DNA of 64,000 bases from Heligmosomoides polygyrus polygyrus (GCA_947396885.1 OX377202.1:110812221-110876220); one strand, 5' to 3'. Positions 46,401 through 57,232 are shown, counted from the stretch's first letter. The notes: generated by a model not told the origin, from the sequence alone. Translations and numbers: made by a program.

Positions 46401-49400
46401 AGCTTGCATTAGCTGTGACAAAGCTGCCAGATGTGGCAAAGTTGCCAGATGGACTTACTCTCTAGCCTTGCACCAAAATGGACATGTTTAAGGCCCCGTT
46501 TATACTGCGTCGCGGCGCGACGCAATGGCCACGCAATGAGGCCAAATTGATCGATCGCGTCGCACAATCAATATGGCCACTATACGTGGCGTCTCGTCGC
46601 GCTGCGACCAAGTATAAACGGGGCCTAAGATTGTCGAAAAATTTGGTTCAGAAAATTTACCGTAAAAGTTGTCTGTACAGGGTGTTCTAAAACCATTTCA
46701 CTAGTTTACGTAGACTTAAATGCTTACCCCTCAGCTATGGGCACATATTTAGGCCTGTTTAAACTGGAGAAAGGCCAAATATTTTCTGATATCCACACGA
46801 ACAGATTGCGCCACGCATTCACCGATTGCTGATTTGATTTACCGTATAAGAAATTTCGTTGTCGCGCGGTTTTGAAATGATGTTTGCACGAGTGTTTTAA
46901 TAACAAAAAAAAATTATGCTACCGATCCCTTAAACACCTAGATCGCAACACGGTGGACAGACGCATGGCTCAATCTCATCGCATGCCACACGGGGAAATC
47001 TTTGAACTTCTTCACATACTTTAAAACAAGTCCCAAATATTCGAATTAATTAAAAAGGATAACACTTTTAGTTACTGTCATAGCGATGTTTTGTTGCGAT
47101 CAAAACTGTTAGCGTCAGTCGGGACTCGAACCCACACCTCCCTCTGACCGAGTGGGAAATGCTCTACGCCTTTACACCACCGGCGATCGAGCGCAACATC
47201 CATACCTCGTGGGACCGATCAGCACTCACCCGTATCCGGGATGAGCCGGACGCTGATATCAGCAGGGAACCAGTTAAGCTGATGATCGTGATAGAAACTA
47301 TTCAAATCAGTTTCTTTACCATTCCAGCAGTATGGCCTCGTTTATGAACACGATGTAGACAATTTTTCAAGCCAGAAATTTGTTTTGACATGCTTACAAT
47401 AGGCCTAGTTCGAATCTGTCCTAATGGAGGAGGAAGGAGAGCACTTCACTGCTCTTTTCTTGATGACGATGGTAAAATAGAAATTCAGTTATTTACGAGT
47501 CGGTGCACATTGAACTAACCTATATCGGGAGATCTTTATGCAATTTCCTACCGTGGATAGGTAAGAAAAATCAAAAGATTATTTCTTTTACATCATTTAT
47601 TAGAGGAGGCTGCCTGTTTCTTTCGATTTTTTTTACATGTAAAAGCGACTCCTTTGAATGATTTTTCTTGCCCTTTATCACAGGCTTTTACCAACAGCAA
47701 AAGAGACGTGTTTATGGTTTGAAGCCCATGTACGTTGTAGATATTAGGGGGATTTCTTTTTTTTTCAATTGAATGCCTACTGTGAGGGCGGAGTAGAGTT
47801 CTCTGGTGGTCGGAAGAGCTATTTACAAAGCTCCACAACTCCGAGTGCAAGGAAAGGCATCCGAAATAGAAGACATACTGTCTTGAGTTGCCGAATAAAC
47901 AATAAATAATCGAAAGTTTGGGTCCGTCCATATGCCGAGTAAAACCTTCTAATTAAACATTATCTTGCTTGAACTCGGAAATTCTGAAACGATTTGAAAC
48001 TAACTGCTCCATAATTTATAAGGAAGTACCCCGCATCACTGGATTATGACCAATTTGCGAATTTTGACAGATCTGATTTCAGGATGCTCGAGCACCAACC
48101 GGATCTGTTTCGAATCGTTTGGACCGCGTCAGCTGCTCGGAGTACCTCTATAAAGGTAAGCGAGACGTAGCCTAATTGATGCTTTTTTGCTCTTCAGAAT
48201 TTTTATGTTGTTTTTCCTTATGATGCTCATGGCTGGCTGCACTTTGCCATTCCCTTTGGAGCACATTTTTGAATTGTTAGCAGGGATGTTTGCTCTTGAC
48301 TAACTAGTGACTAGTCGTTTTATTAGGTTGGTGCATAAGTTCTCGGACATTTGATCCCTCCTGAGTTGAAAGCACATTTTCCCGCCAAACTTCTCACATG
48401 TATCAACGCGTAAATGATCGATCGATAGAGAAAGGAAAGGGCTACAAAACTGTTCCTAACATTTACTTCTGCGTTGTTAACGTCAGCTATTATGGCTAAG
48501 CAATTCATCCCAACTGAGACGCATATTCGGCACGTCATGTTATTCCTGCACCAATCTGGCCTCAATGCCAACGAATCGTATCGTCGCCTGAAGGATGTTT
48601 ACAACGAGAGTGCTCCTGCTCGAAGTACTGTGTACCAGTGGCTCGCGAAGTTTGCAGTGGTGAATTCTTCGTTGAAGGTAATGAACGAGAAGGGCGCTCG
48701 ATGACACTGGATTTGGATGGCCTCCGAAGTAGAGTGGAAGCGGACCCATACCAAACCACTCGCGAACTATCAAGCACTCTTGGTGTTAGTCACTCAACAG
48801 TCGTTCGAGGATTGAAGTCGATTGGCAAGGTGCAAAAATTGGGTCGCTGGGTACCTCACGACTTGAAACAACATGACATGGATCGCAGAGCCGATGTCGC
48901 TCTGTCTCTCCTTACCCTCAGACGTACCCACGGATGGCTGGACAACCTTGTCACCGGGGATGAGAAGTGGATACCCTACTCTAATTATAACCGGCGTGCA
49001 CAGTGGGTTGACGCAAATGGAGAGGCAGAGGACATTCCGAAACCCGACCTTCACGTGAAGAAGGTGATGCTGTGCATTTGGTGGAGCGTTCTTGGCGTAG
49101 TGTACTGGGAGCTGCTGGACGAAGGGATAGCAGTGACGGCAGAGGTTTGCGTCAAGCAACTGAGGAAGTTGAGGGCCCACCTTCAAACCACACGAGGAGA
49201 GCAAGTGGAGGTGTATCTTCAACACGACAACGCTAGACCGCATATTGCTAGAGCGACGGCGGCTGAGTAGGCGGACTGCGGATGGACCGTTCTTGCACAT
49301 CGACCTTACTCACCAGATCTCGCTCCTTCTGATTATCGTTTGCTTTCAAACCTTCAACGCTATTTGGACGGCCAGCAATTTAGGAACCGAGAGGATGTCA

Positions 49401-52400
49401 AGGAGGCACTGCTCACATTTTTCGAATCACAACCGGACACGTTTTGGAGAAGAGGCATCCATGACTTACCAGCACGTTGGCGAAAGACAATTGATGTAAA
49501 GGGTGGTTACTTCAAATGATATGATATTGATGTTCGTATGTTGGGATAATAAATATTTCATGCCCCAAATGTCTGAGAACTTATGCACCAACCTAATAGA
49601 AGACGAGCAGAGATCGCGCAGTGGAGCGGTTTTTGGACCACGGGACTGGGGTGTAAATTCTGTTTGCATTTGACTCTCCATTCTCAATTTCTCGTAGGCT
49701 CGGAGGAAGGGTCGCGTCATAAGATCGTTTCATAAGAGGACTGCACATTTCAAAAAATACTAAGGCATAAGCCTAATAAGAGAATAAAACGAACAAATCA
49801 TAATAAACACGGAAGCAAAGACCTGGCTTCATCACTGCTTCTTGAAGCTATCACAAGCTGAAAAAAGAGCATAGCAAGGGCATCGCCTAACGTAGCGCGC
49901 AGTGCACCCGATGGCCGATCGATGACAGCTGTAAAGGCGACAGCCGGCGGGTTGGCGACGTGCCAGAGCGACGGCGACGCACTATGGACGCTCCTCGTTT
50001 GGCAGAGCACCAAATGTCGATCGGAACCGAGACCGAACGACGACTGACGGATGCGAGAGAAACGTCATCCGCTTCCAACGACGGTTTACACACTTCAAGA
50101 GCACCTGAAGTCGATTTCATCTTTGCAACCCAAACAACAGACTTTTTAGGAAACTGTACTATCTGCATATACTAAAGCAGAATTTAGAGCAGTAGTTAAA
50201 AGATCCGACTCCACCGATACGACGTGTAAGTCGAGAAAAAAGTTTCGCTGAAACCTCGTTGAAGGGGAGAAGTTATTTGGGATGCTGATCGCGGAACTCA
50301 CATCCGTTTTTCTCGATTCGGTCGGAGACCACTCATACCGTTAGCAAGAGTGTCCCAGGCAGGATCACCAATTTTGCCCAAACTTCGTCTAGAGGGGTTA
50401 TTTGGAAGGGCTGATCACGAATCCGACATCCTTTTTTCGCGATTCGGCTGGATAATATAGATGGGAGAAGGCACAGGATTACACTGAAGTCTCTCACCAC
50501 ATTACCTTTTCCAGCTTTTTTTCAAGGTGAGAAGTTCTTTATAAGTTACTGACGTTTATGAAACGGACGTCAGATTCTTGATTAGCACCTCAAATGACAG
50601 CCTAGACAAAGTTTCTGCGAAATCGATGTCAGCCTGGACCACCCTTGCTCACCGAATCCTCTGATATCTAATACATAAGAAGGAGCTACATAGTAAAGAC
50701 CGGTTTCAGCTCACAGCGACGGAGTAAAAAAATTGAAAATATTTCAGATGGCGTTCGGCATCGGCGACAATGAAAGTCCCTTGGACAGCGAAGCGTTCAT
50801 GAACCTCTCCGCCACCATACAAGCGTTTTTCTATAAATTGGTTCGTTTAATTCCCTTTTACGTGTGAGCGACCTTTGAAATTGTATTCTTCACTACTTTC
50901 CATAGACCTACGAAATCCGTTTTGCGCATCCTCGGCACTATTCCTTGACTGTCTTGATGAAGAACCTGGTATTTCCAACAGATGTATAGAATGCCACAAG
51001 AATAGGCCTGAGTCGGAAAGATTCAGGAATTCCTTTTTCAGGTGATTACAATGCAGCTGGAGGATGACCTGATCCGTAGTACGTGTGAGCAGTTGGGCGC
51101 ACGACATGTGGACTTCATCGCGCGCGGCTTCAATTCAAACTTCTGGGACATTTTTCTGGTACGTGGTAGGAGCCTGCTAATCTTCACAATAAGTATAGGT
51201 TTCATATAAAATTCGCGTTTAAGAACCTGTTCATAGTTCCCGACGGAAACCACAGGAGCCAGCGAGTCGCCCGCACTACGCATATCGATTAGCGCCGAGA
51301 GATCACCTAGCCAGAATCGATACTTATTTTTTGAACGGGCGGCTCCAGTAGCCTTTGGTCGCGGACTATCAACGGTTCTTCAACTTCCACCTGTAGTGCC
51401 GAGTTATCCTGCGGCCTGAACGGTTTCCTGTACGGTAGTAGTGGGGGGGGGGGGAGGGGCGGGATCATGCTCCTTCCTCGGTTTTCCTGAATGTCTACAC
51501 ACTTGTGCCGTAGTTCGAGCCTTCCTCTTCGCATTTCCGTTTTCTCCTTCGAATCTCTAGACATCATGGTCTATCTCTCTTGCGTTTTTATTTCTCTACA
51601 GTTTTCCTTTCCTTTACGGGCTACTTTATACCATGAGAATGGAGCGAGACGTAAGCAATTATATCTGTAGGAAGTAAGAAAAAACTAAATATGGAGAAAG
51701 CTTTAAAGCAATAGGTTAAAAACGTAAAGCAGACGCAAGAGAAGCCGTAGAGAAAGAAGACAGCACAAAATGTAAATATGAAAAAAGTTGTAAATATTTT
51801 GAAAAGAATGCGCGAGGAATTACCGAGAACAAGCACCTCGGTGCTTCCATGATTCCCTGAAACTACAAAGAATCCAGCAATTTAGACAGCTTGGCGCTAC
51901 TATCGAACGTTTACGTTACGAGTTAGCTCCAATTCAATCGATATATCGTTGGTAGTGCAGTTGAGGATCATCGTCATGGCGCCAACACTTGAGCAGTTCG
52001 TCAGCCAGAATAGCGTTCATACTTTGCGGGCGGCGCCACTGCCGCGCTATCCGTACGATCGATTGATCTCTTTGGATTAGGTGGTACATCGCAGCAATGA
52101 TAGTGGAGAGCACTCGGTATATGCAGTTGCCATCCACTGCTTGCACTATTGTATTAGGTTGTAACGACTTAAATGGCACTGGCTCGCGCCATTTTTTGGC
52201 GCGTCTTTACGCGTTTGATCAAGAACAAACCGTAACATGTGGCATATCATTTAGAAGCGCAAACTTTGCTCTACCGGCGAGTACCAAATTTTCTATGTAA
52301 AAGTGGGAAAACTTTAGAGTTTTATTGACTTTTTCGCAGATGGACAAAAGGGTAATCCGAGGCATTTACTTGTATGAATTCAAGCTGGGCACTGCAGCTA

Positions 52401-55400
52401 AGGAGGCGGACGAGAAGATCAACGCCGCATTCGGTCAAGGATGTTCCACAATTCGGATGGCGTATCGTTGGTATCAGAAGTTCCGGAATGGAGATGAGAG
52501 CTTGGAAGAACATGAAGGTCGTGGGAGGCATAGTGATGTTGATGAGGACCAGCTGAGAGATGTGGTAGAGGAGGATCCACACAAAGGTACCAGGGAGATA
52601 GCGAAGGTTCTTGGCGTCATCCACAACACAGCCGTCCGGCATCTGAAGGAAATTGGAAAGACCAAAAAGCTGGAAAGATGGGCGCCTCACGAGCTGTCTG
52701 AGGAGCAAAGAAACCGACGGTATGAGATCTCGTCCGCACTGCTTCTACGGAACGAAACGGACCCAGTCCTTGATCGCATCGTAACCTGTGACGAGAAGTG
52801 GATAATGTACGACAACGGGCGACGATCGGCAAGTGGGTGGAGAGCGATGAGAGCCCCAAGGTTTTTGCGAAGCCGGAGTTGCACCAAAAGAAAGTAATGG
52901 TGACAGTATGGTGGTGTTCGCTGGGAATTATTCACCACAGCTTCCTCCCTCCCGGTGAAGCCATCACGGCAGAGAAGTGCTGCATTGAAATTGAAGAAAT
53001 GATGAAAAAGTTGAAGGATATCCGGCCGGCCTTGGTAAACCGAAGGCGAGTTCTCCTTCTGCACGACATTGCTCGCCCCCATGTAGCATGAATGACGTTG
53101 CAGAAATTGAATGAGCTGGGCATTGAAACTCTACCACATCCTCCGTTTTCTCCCGACCTCTCCCCAACAGACCACCATTTCTTCAAGCATCTTGGCGACT
53201 TCTTGGTAGGGAAAATATTCAAATACCAACAGGATGCCGAAAGTTCCTTCGAAGATTTCGTCAATTCCAGAACTTCTGATTTTTACGCTACTGGGATAGA
53301 AAGCTTGTGTCACGTTGGCAAAGATGTGTAGAATCAGAAGGTTTTGATTTCGATTAATAAACTTGCCTACAAGCCGAGATATTAACTGTCTAAATTTACA
53401 GTGGTGCCATTTATTTCGTTACAACCTAATACTTTCGGTACTCCAGAGGTCGAAAAAAATTTCGCCCAAACTTCGCCTAGGGGGGTTACTTGGGGTGCTG
53501 ATCACGAATCTGACATCCGTTTTTGAAATTTCGGCCGATTACGGTGGATTACGGTAAGTACCGGTGACTAAGGCTGCCGAGGTCACCGATACTTACGGTA
53601 ATCCACCGTACTCCAGCGTAAAACGAAAAACGGATGTCAGATTCGTGATCAGCACCCCAAATAACCCCCCTAGGCGAAGTTTGGGCGAAATTTTTTTCGA
53701 CCTCTGGAGTACCGAAAGTACAATAGTGCCGAATAACGCGCCAACCTTTGAGAGCTGCTCTACCAGTCATCTATCTATGAACTGCTTCATGCAGCTGAGA
53801 GATTCCATATAGAGCACGAAACTGCTCTGTAAAGCCAAGCCTGGATGAATATCTTAGTGAAGAATCTTGCCGAAGTGGATCTTCAGCGAGAGTTTTTTTA
53901 GGAGACTTTCCAGCGTCGAATCTCCGAGTCTCATGAAATTCTTCCAGGTTTGCATGGCCGAAGCCGTCGACGACACGCTATGCGGATATTTCACAGACGA
54001 GACGAGGCGAGCTGATATGATCCTCGCGTGGCAAAGGTCTGTTACTATTGTTTCAAATCAATTTGCCCCTCTCCGCACTTTGTAGACAGGCATCGCCGAT
54101 CATGGAGCTGTTCTTTTATGAACTAGAAGTCAAGCGGCATAGGGACCACTGGCCAGTATTGCTAATGGCTTTGGCTTTGCCCCCAAATCGCTTCCTAACC
54201 AACGGATACCGGCGCTGATTCAACGTTTCTGGAACGGGTTTCCTCTTAAGCCAACCAATTTCGAAGTCTTCAAATTGGTACCAGGTAAGGCTAAAGCACT
54301 TATTTGCTCTTCTCACGGTTTTTGGTCACGGTTTGCCCTTGTACTGGCCAAATACACACTCTGCGATATCCCTTTAAAATAAGGTTTGCGGCCCATTCCA
54401 CGAAGGAATTGACTAACGTCGTTCTTTATTTTGTTATTGTTTACTTGTTGTGGCGCCAGTTCACCTCATAGCAATGGCGCGATTTCCACCCCATAAAGGC
54501 ATCTTTGTTTAAAAAGCGTCAACATCAACAAAAAGTTTGTGATAATGATCAGTATCAGTTGAACGAATGTTTTGAGGTGAAGCGTGTATCGCGTCGACAC
54601 GATTCGCATTTTTCGAGCAGTTCTGAAAGAAGCAATGAAAAATCGATACAATAGATCGATAATGCTTGGCCGATCGAAGTATGTAGTAACTGGCTACCGG
54701 TGTCTGCTAAACCGATACTTGTTTATTTGCGAAAAAAGGATTATTGTCTACCGTCTCGTTGATCATTAAATAAGCAACGTTTCCATTCGTCCCTGTCACA
54801 TGCCAGAGTGCTCCAATGGTTCCTCCTCGATCGAGTTTCACGAAGAGCGTATGTTTCGCTTGCTCGGGACTTTCCCGAGATCCGATCAACGCGTTGATGG
54901 GCGTCTTGGTGCTCTCTTGGAATCCCCTGTAATACTTGTGAGGTTCTTGTCTCGGGATCGTGCTGCGATTCGGCCCACCTAATTTTCGACAACGTTGCCC
55001 ATCCGACAGCTGATTGTCGTTCGTGGATGAAGCTTTTCGGCTAAACTTCCACTGAGATCTCCTATTCCCCCTTCCTGCTGCTTTGCTTCAGTACTAGGAC
55101 CTTGACTATGTTCACTTGCCGATTGGACAAGAACGGAATCCGGCTCTAATCAATACCTGTCTGGAATGTGCCACGCATTCCACTTTTCTGGGATATCGTG
55201 GAGACAATATAAATGCGCCTAGTTTGTCACAGCGTTTTTAACTTTGATTCAGAGACTAAGAGGGAGTAGACGTAGAGGTAACACATAGGCACCATGCGAA
55301 CACATTAGGTTAGTTCTACCTACATGTTGATTTGGCCGGGGAGTTTTTCTATTTAAATTTTGTTAAAATATTATTGGTTCAGTTACAACTTCTCTTGCTT

Positions 55401-56117
55401 TGCTTTCTTGTGGTTAAGTGAGAGATCGGCAAAGGTAAGCAATAATATCAGTTGCAATGAATTCATTATTGGAATGCGCCATACTCTTCACTTTTGTGGA
55501 TGTCGTGGAGATGATGGTTTGATACCTTGTTTGGTACACACGTCGGCCAACCAACTTACAACGTGGCTTTCATCGTCCTCGAGCGCAATTAGGTATTATA
55601 GTTTTGGAAAGTTAGAGAGTTAGAGATCTGGAAAGCTTTTGATTGGATCAGGTTTAAACGGAACCTGAAATCGGTCCGTGGCATGCTCACGGTTGGCGCC
55701 TATTGCCGACCATGCTATGTGTTCTCTATTTAGCTTGGAATTTTTGTAGTATTGACGTGCTTCTACAACAAAAAAGTTGGGCCGTTAAGTTATGCTGAAG
55801 GCCAGCATTTTAGTCTCCCATTTTCCTATAGCTATGCTTCATAATTTTGTTTTGCACTAGTCGTTAATGTGGCCTACATGAGGAGCGGTGGGGACCGTGC
55901 TCGGTTAGTGCTCTGATTGGGGCTGGGGCATGTTCGGAAAAGGCGCTGATTGGCGCTCCCGCCTCGCATGTAGGCCACATTAACGAGTTGCACCGCATTT
56001 TCCCACCTCCAACCCACTGTTTTCAGGGTTTTCAACATGATCGTCCACCACATGCGAACGGGCTACAACGAGCGGCGAAAAGAGAAGCTTCGGAACGGAA
56101 ACAAGACCGAGTCTTGA
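43342..56117 (+). CDS. Six-exon globin gene, possibly N-myristoylated
   Basis: Exons (coding): 43342-43457, 48083-48155, 50748-50840, 51042-51158, 53948-54036, 56027-56117. Phases match at every junction and the joined frame gives about 191 residues (counting from the second ATG, 43345), ending in TGA at 56115. Acceptors are TTTTCAG or ATTTCAG except CTTCCAG before exon 5; donors are GTACGT, GTAAGC, GTTCGT, GTACGT and GTCTGT. Globin signs: A-helix VIQEWPR, CD1 Phe at about residue 65 (MAFG), E-helix SEAFMNLS with Leu at the likely E7 position (about 82), QLGARHV with the proximal F8 His at about 115, and a G/H region AWQRVFNMIVHHM. The E7-F8 spacing of about 33 suits nematode globins. Expected role from the family: haem protein binding O2 or NO, or redox signalling. 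MGLLST fits an N-myristoylation signal, so membrane attachment is inferred. Introns 1, 2, 4 and 5 are swollen by transposons. An extra upstream exon is possible. Confidence 0.85.
43538..43735 (-). repeat. 21-bp-period repeat block (globin intron 1)
   Basis: About five units like caaatcaagttggacaatgtt, gaaatcaagctgagcatcttc and cacattaaaccggagacctt, each 21 bases. On the minus strand this reads as a 7-residue pattern [KE]-S-V-x-[FL]. Confidence 0.75.
43950..44222 (-). mobile_element. SINE family S in globin intron 1, reverse
   Basis: The reverse tail is followed by a well-kept body (gcgggaaatccgaacccgg) and head gactgcgctacacgcgc. It separates two stretches that look like one older repeat. 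Confidence 0.8.
44368..45634 (-). mobile_element. Mariner family A copy 2 (globin intron 1)
   Basis: The element is 1267 bp with TA at 44366-44367 and 45635-45636. The right TIR is intact; the left has small changes (ataggttagtgcataag). It lies antisense to the globin gene within intron 1, near a SINE and two blocks of the 21-bp repeat. Confidence 0.9.
44445..45465 (-). pseudogene. Broken mariner A2 transposase
   Basis: It starts MAKQFIPTETHIRHV and ends VKGGYFK. All three catalytic blocks are visible (VTGDEKWILYSS, YFQHDNARPPIA, LAPSDYHLF). A Tyr codon became TAG in the STVYQW block (near 45320), and a short deletion near 44645-44665 shifts the frame before the third Asp. The total length is not a multiple of three. 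Confidence 0.88.
45845..45965 (+). repeat. 21-bp-period repeat block, opposite orientation (globin intron 1)
   Basis: Units ggcttcaaaagtgtccagtt and ggtttaaaaagagttcgatt are the inverted form of the block at 43538, suggesting one older foldback element around mariner A2. Confidence 0.65.
46492..46625. repeat. Harbinger-type MITE copy 2 (globin intron 1)
   Basis: 134 bp, TIR ggccccgtttatact, TAA at 46489-46491 and 46626-46628. Its interior is almost the reverse complement of the copy at 60640. Confidence 0.85.
47078..47340 (-). repeat. tRNA-like family T copy in globin intron 1
   Basis: On the minus strand it contains ccggtggtgtaaaggcgtag, a B box ggttcgagtcccgac and the body block gtcccacgaggtatggatg. 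It runs antisense to the globin gene. Confidence 0.7.
48083..48155 (+). CDS. Globin exon 2
   Basis: One base completes the Arg codon from exon 1, then 24 codons (MLEHQPDLFRIVW, then TASAARSTSIK) cover the B helix. The donor is GTAAGC at 48156. A second in-frame acceptor 12 bases upstream (TTGACAG, exon from 48071) would add four residues (SDFR); both choices keep the frame. Confidence 0.8.
48323..49596 (+). mobile_element. Mariner family A copy 3 (globin intron 2)
   Basis: The element is 1274 bp with near-perfect TIRs (ttaggttggtgcataagttc and its complement) and TA duplications at 48321-48322 and 49597-49598. It is sense to the globin gene and starts only 167 bp after the exon 2 donor. It is the best-preserved family A copy. 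Confidence 0.93.
48492..49519 (+). pseudogene. Broken mariner A3 transposase
   Basis: ATG at 48492 opens MAKQFIPTETHIRHVMLFL. One base is lost at about 48660 (KFAV/GEF junction), shifting the frame, and a Leu codon became TAG at 49268-49270 just after the second catalytic block (LQHDNARPHIARATAAE). Downstream the frame continues through LAPSDYRLL to KGGYFK. A full protein would be about 342 residues, normal for mariner. Confidence 0.88.
49984..50175 (+). CDS. Unassigned open frame inside globin intron 2
   Basis: 63 codons (MDAPRLAEHQMSIGTETERR to NCTICIY) in a GC-richer block. The opposite strand is open too. It could be an alternative exon, but its stop precedes globin exon 3. Confidence 0.18.
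   Translation: MDAPRLAEHQMSIGTETERRLTDARETSSASNDGLHTSRAPEVDFIFATQTTDFLGNCTICIY
50270..50660. repeat. Degenerate family P repeat in globin intron 2
   Basis: Several P-family blocks (gctgatcacgaat, cgacatcc, gcccaaacttcg) recur in both orientations, but the arms have drifted and no clean hairpin remains. Confidence 0.55.
50748..50840 (+). CDS. Globin exon 3
   Basis: It lies between ATTTCAG and GTTCGT and is 31 codons long, phase 0 at both ends. It encodes the CD region with Phe in MAFGIGD and the E helix SEAFMNLSATIQAFF, where Leu occupies the usual distal-His slot. Confidence 0.8.
51042..51158 (+). CDS. Globin exon 4 (proximal His)
   Basis: It lies between TTTTTCAG and GTACGT and is 39 codons long, phase 0 at both ends. 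It contains QLGARHVDF with the haem-ligating F8 His and the FG/G motif GFNSNFWDIFL, both typical of nematode globins. The intron before it is only 201 bp, the one short intron of the gene. Confidence 0.85.
52154..53429 (+). mobile_element. Mariner family B copy 2 (globin intron 4, nested in a palindrome)
   Basis: The element is 1276 bp. TIR ttaggttgtaacgacttaaa pairs with the right end, and TA lies at 52152-52153 and 53430-53431. Removing the element and one TA joins gcactattgta to ctttcggtactcc, which exactly complements the far end of the surrounding hairpin. Confidence 0.95.
52340..53331 (+). pseudogene. Broken mariner B2 transposase
   Basis: ATG 52340 starts MDKRVIRGIYLYEFKLG; the HTH region reads GRGRHSDVDEDQLRDVVEED. 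One base is missing at about 52832 (RRSA/QWV), the motif HDNARPH has become HDIARPH, and an Arg codon became TGA at 53089-53091. The third block SPDLSPTDHHFF is intact; the expected length is about 330 residues. Confidence 0.88.
53948..54036 (+). CDS. Globin exon 5 (G-H region)
   Basis: It follows TTCTTCCAG and encodes VCMAEAVDDTLCGYF, then ADMILAWQ, ending in phase 2. The donor GTCTGT is weak. The preceding intron (51159-53947) contains mariner B2 inside a palindrome. Confidence 0.8.
54185..54430 (+). mobile_element. SINE family S, strongly degraded, globin intron 5
   Basis: Only fragments match: aattggtaccagg, tactggccaaatacacactc and ggaattgactaacgtcgttc. Confidence 0.5.
55165..55230 (-). 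repeat. SINE family S tail fragment
   Basis: ggaatgtgccacgcattcca and tatcgtggagacaat match the complement of the tail; nothing else is present. Confidence 0.5.
55470..55720 (-). mobile_element. SINE family S, degraded, globin intron 5
   Basis: Reverse tail ggaatgcgccatactcttca, then gtcgtggagatgatggtttg; the head part is heavily changed. Confidence 0.55.
55854..55992. repeat. CACATTAACGA-type MITE (globin intron 5)
   Basis: The ends ctagtcgttaatgtggccta and its complement near 55966-55990 form about 25-bp TIRs of a 135-bp hairpin just upstream of globin exon 6. Confidence 0.75.
56027..56117 (+). CDS. Globin exon 6 (C-terminus)
   Basis: It follows TTTTCAG. The first G completes AGG (Arg), then 29 codons VFNMIVHHMRTGYNERR plus a charged tail end at TGA 56115-56117. 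It continues the H helix of exon 5 in the correct phase. A 135-bp MITE lies only about 35 bp upstream, so the acceptor's polypyrimidine stretch is next to transposon sequence. Confidence 0.82.
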
Positions 56118-56939
56118 CCAACCTACTTTGTATGTAATCGCCTTCATAGGGGCAGGAGTCCTCAATCCTAGTCATCCGTTTGTTCCCTTGTGCTAACCGC
56201 CAATTCCCCCGACGACTGTTGCTTCCCCAGACGTCTATTGCACAGTCTGTCCATAAGTCCGCTTCAAATGCGATCGTGCTTCTTCTTCAGATTCTCATTT
56301 GACTGCATATGCGAGGAGAGTTGGATTTTTCGTGTTTTTTCCGTTGGAATTGTTGTGTTCAGATTCCCTATTCATGATCGTCAGTGTTGAGCGTTGTATG
56401 TATATGACTTTTCGTGGAGTAGTATCAGGTAGATCTACTTTGTAACAGCGATTATAGCTATAATTAACGTCTAAGGTCGAGCTCTTTAGCTGCGACGTAA
56501 AATTATCGGTTTGCTTACTACCAGAATGAAGAATTTGCTTGAAAGTATGCCTTCTCCATCAAAAAGGTTCTCACACTCTTCTTATTTCATGGTTCTGATT
56601 AGAGTGTTTCCTTATGAGGTGCTGGCTGTTAATATGACCGACATGGTACGTTGGGAACGCGCCCGGCCTGCCTACAGCCAACCAAAACACCGACCGAACG
56701 CACTCTAACGCAATCTGGACACTGACCATTCCGCCGAGCTCTAAGTGGCACTCCCATTAAATCCAGCCTGATTGACCTGCTTCGTTCACATCTTCCCGTA
56801 TAGGCCGTATTAGCGACTAGCACCGATAGCGTGATCTCGGTATGACTCTTTCGGGTCTCCCTACTCTTTAGAGTGATAGATCTTACTCTTGAAATCAGTC
56901 TGAGATTAGAAAGGATTTTTCGTGAGCATATCTTCTTAA

Positions 56940-57232
56940 GGGCGCGTGTAGCGCAGTCGGAGGAGGCGCCAGCTGTCGCGTGCACCCGATATACCAGGTT
57001 CTAGGTTCGGATTTGCCGCCCAGGCCAATCAAGCCTTCTATCCCTCCGAGGTCGATGATTCGGTACCAGACTTGTCTGTGAAGGATAAAGCGCTGACCTA
57101 TTCATCGGCTGGCCACCGCTGTCATTGTAGGGGCGAATACGCATTCAAATCGCTGCAACGACATCCCATAGAAGTAGAATGCGTGGCGCATCCCAAGAGG
57201 GATTAAGTAACGCCGTTCTTTATCCTTATCCT
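56940..57232 (+). mobile_element. SINE family S, full length
   Basis: Near-consensus head gcgcgtgtagcgcagtcgga and tail gtagaatgcgtggcgcatcc, ending in ttatccttatcctta. No clear target duplication was found. It lies about 820 bp after the globin stop. Confidence 0.85.

Larger units (their letters stand above)
52143..53729. repeat. Palindromic MITE (family P), split by mariner B2
   Basis: The arms 52143-52153 plus 53432-53530 pair with about 53630-53729 with roughly one mismatch per 95 bases. The centre is also self-complementary. It lies in globin intron 4. The whole unit without the mariner is about 310 bp and should form a very stable hairpin. Confidence 0.9.

Noticed and set aside
54085..54230. 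Alternative globin exon after exon 5 (AG at 54089, reading ASPIMELFFYEL)
   Set aside because: It does not resemble a globin H helix and runs into a SINE remnant, while 56027 gives a perfect continuation in phase.
55360..55435. Exon YNFSCFAFLWLSERSAK before GTAAGC
   Set aside because: Phase fits exon 5, but the residues are not globin-like and it would not join exon 6 in frame.
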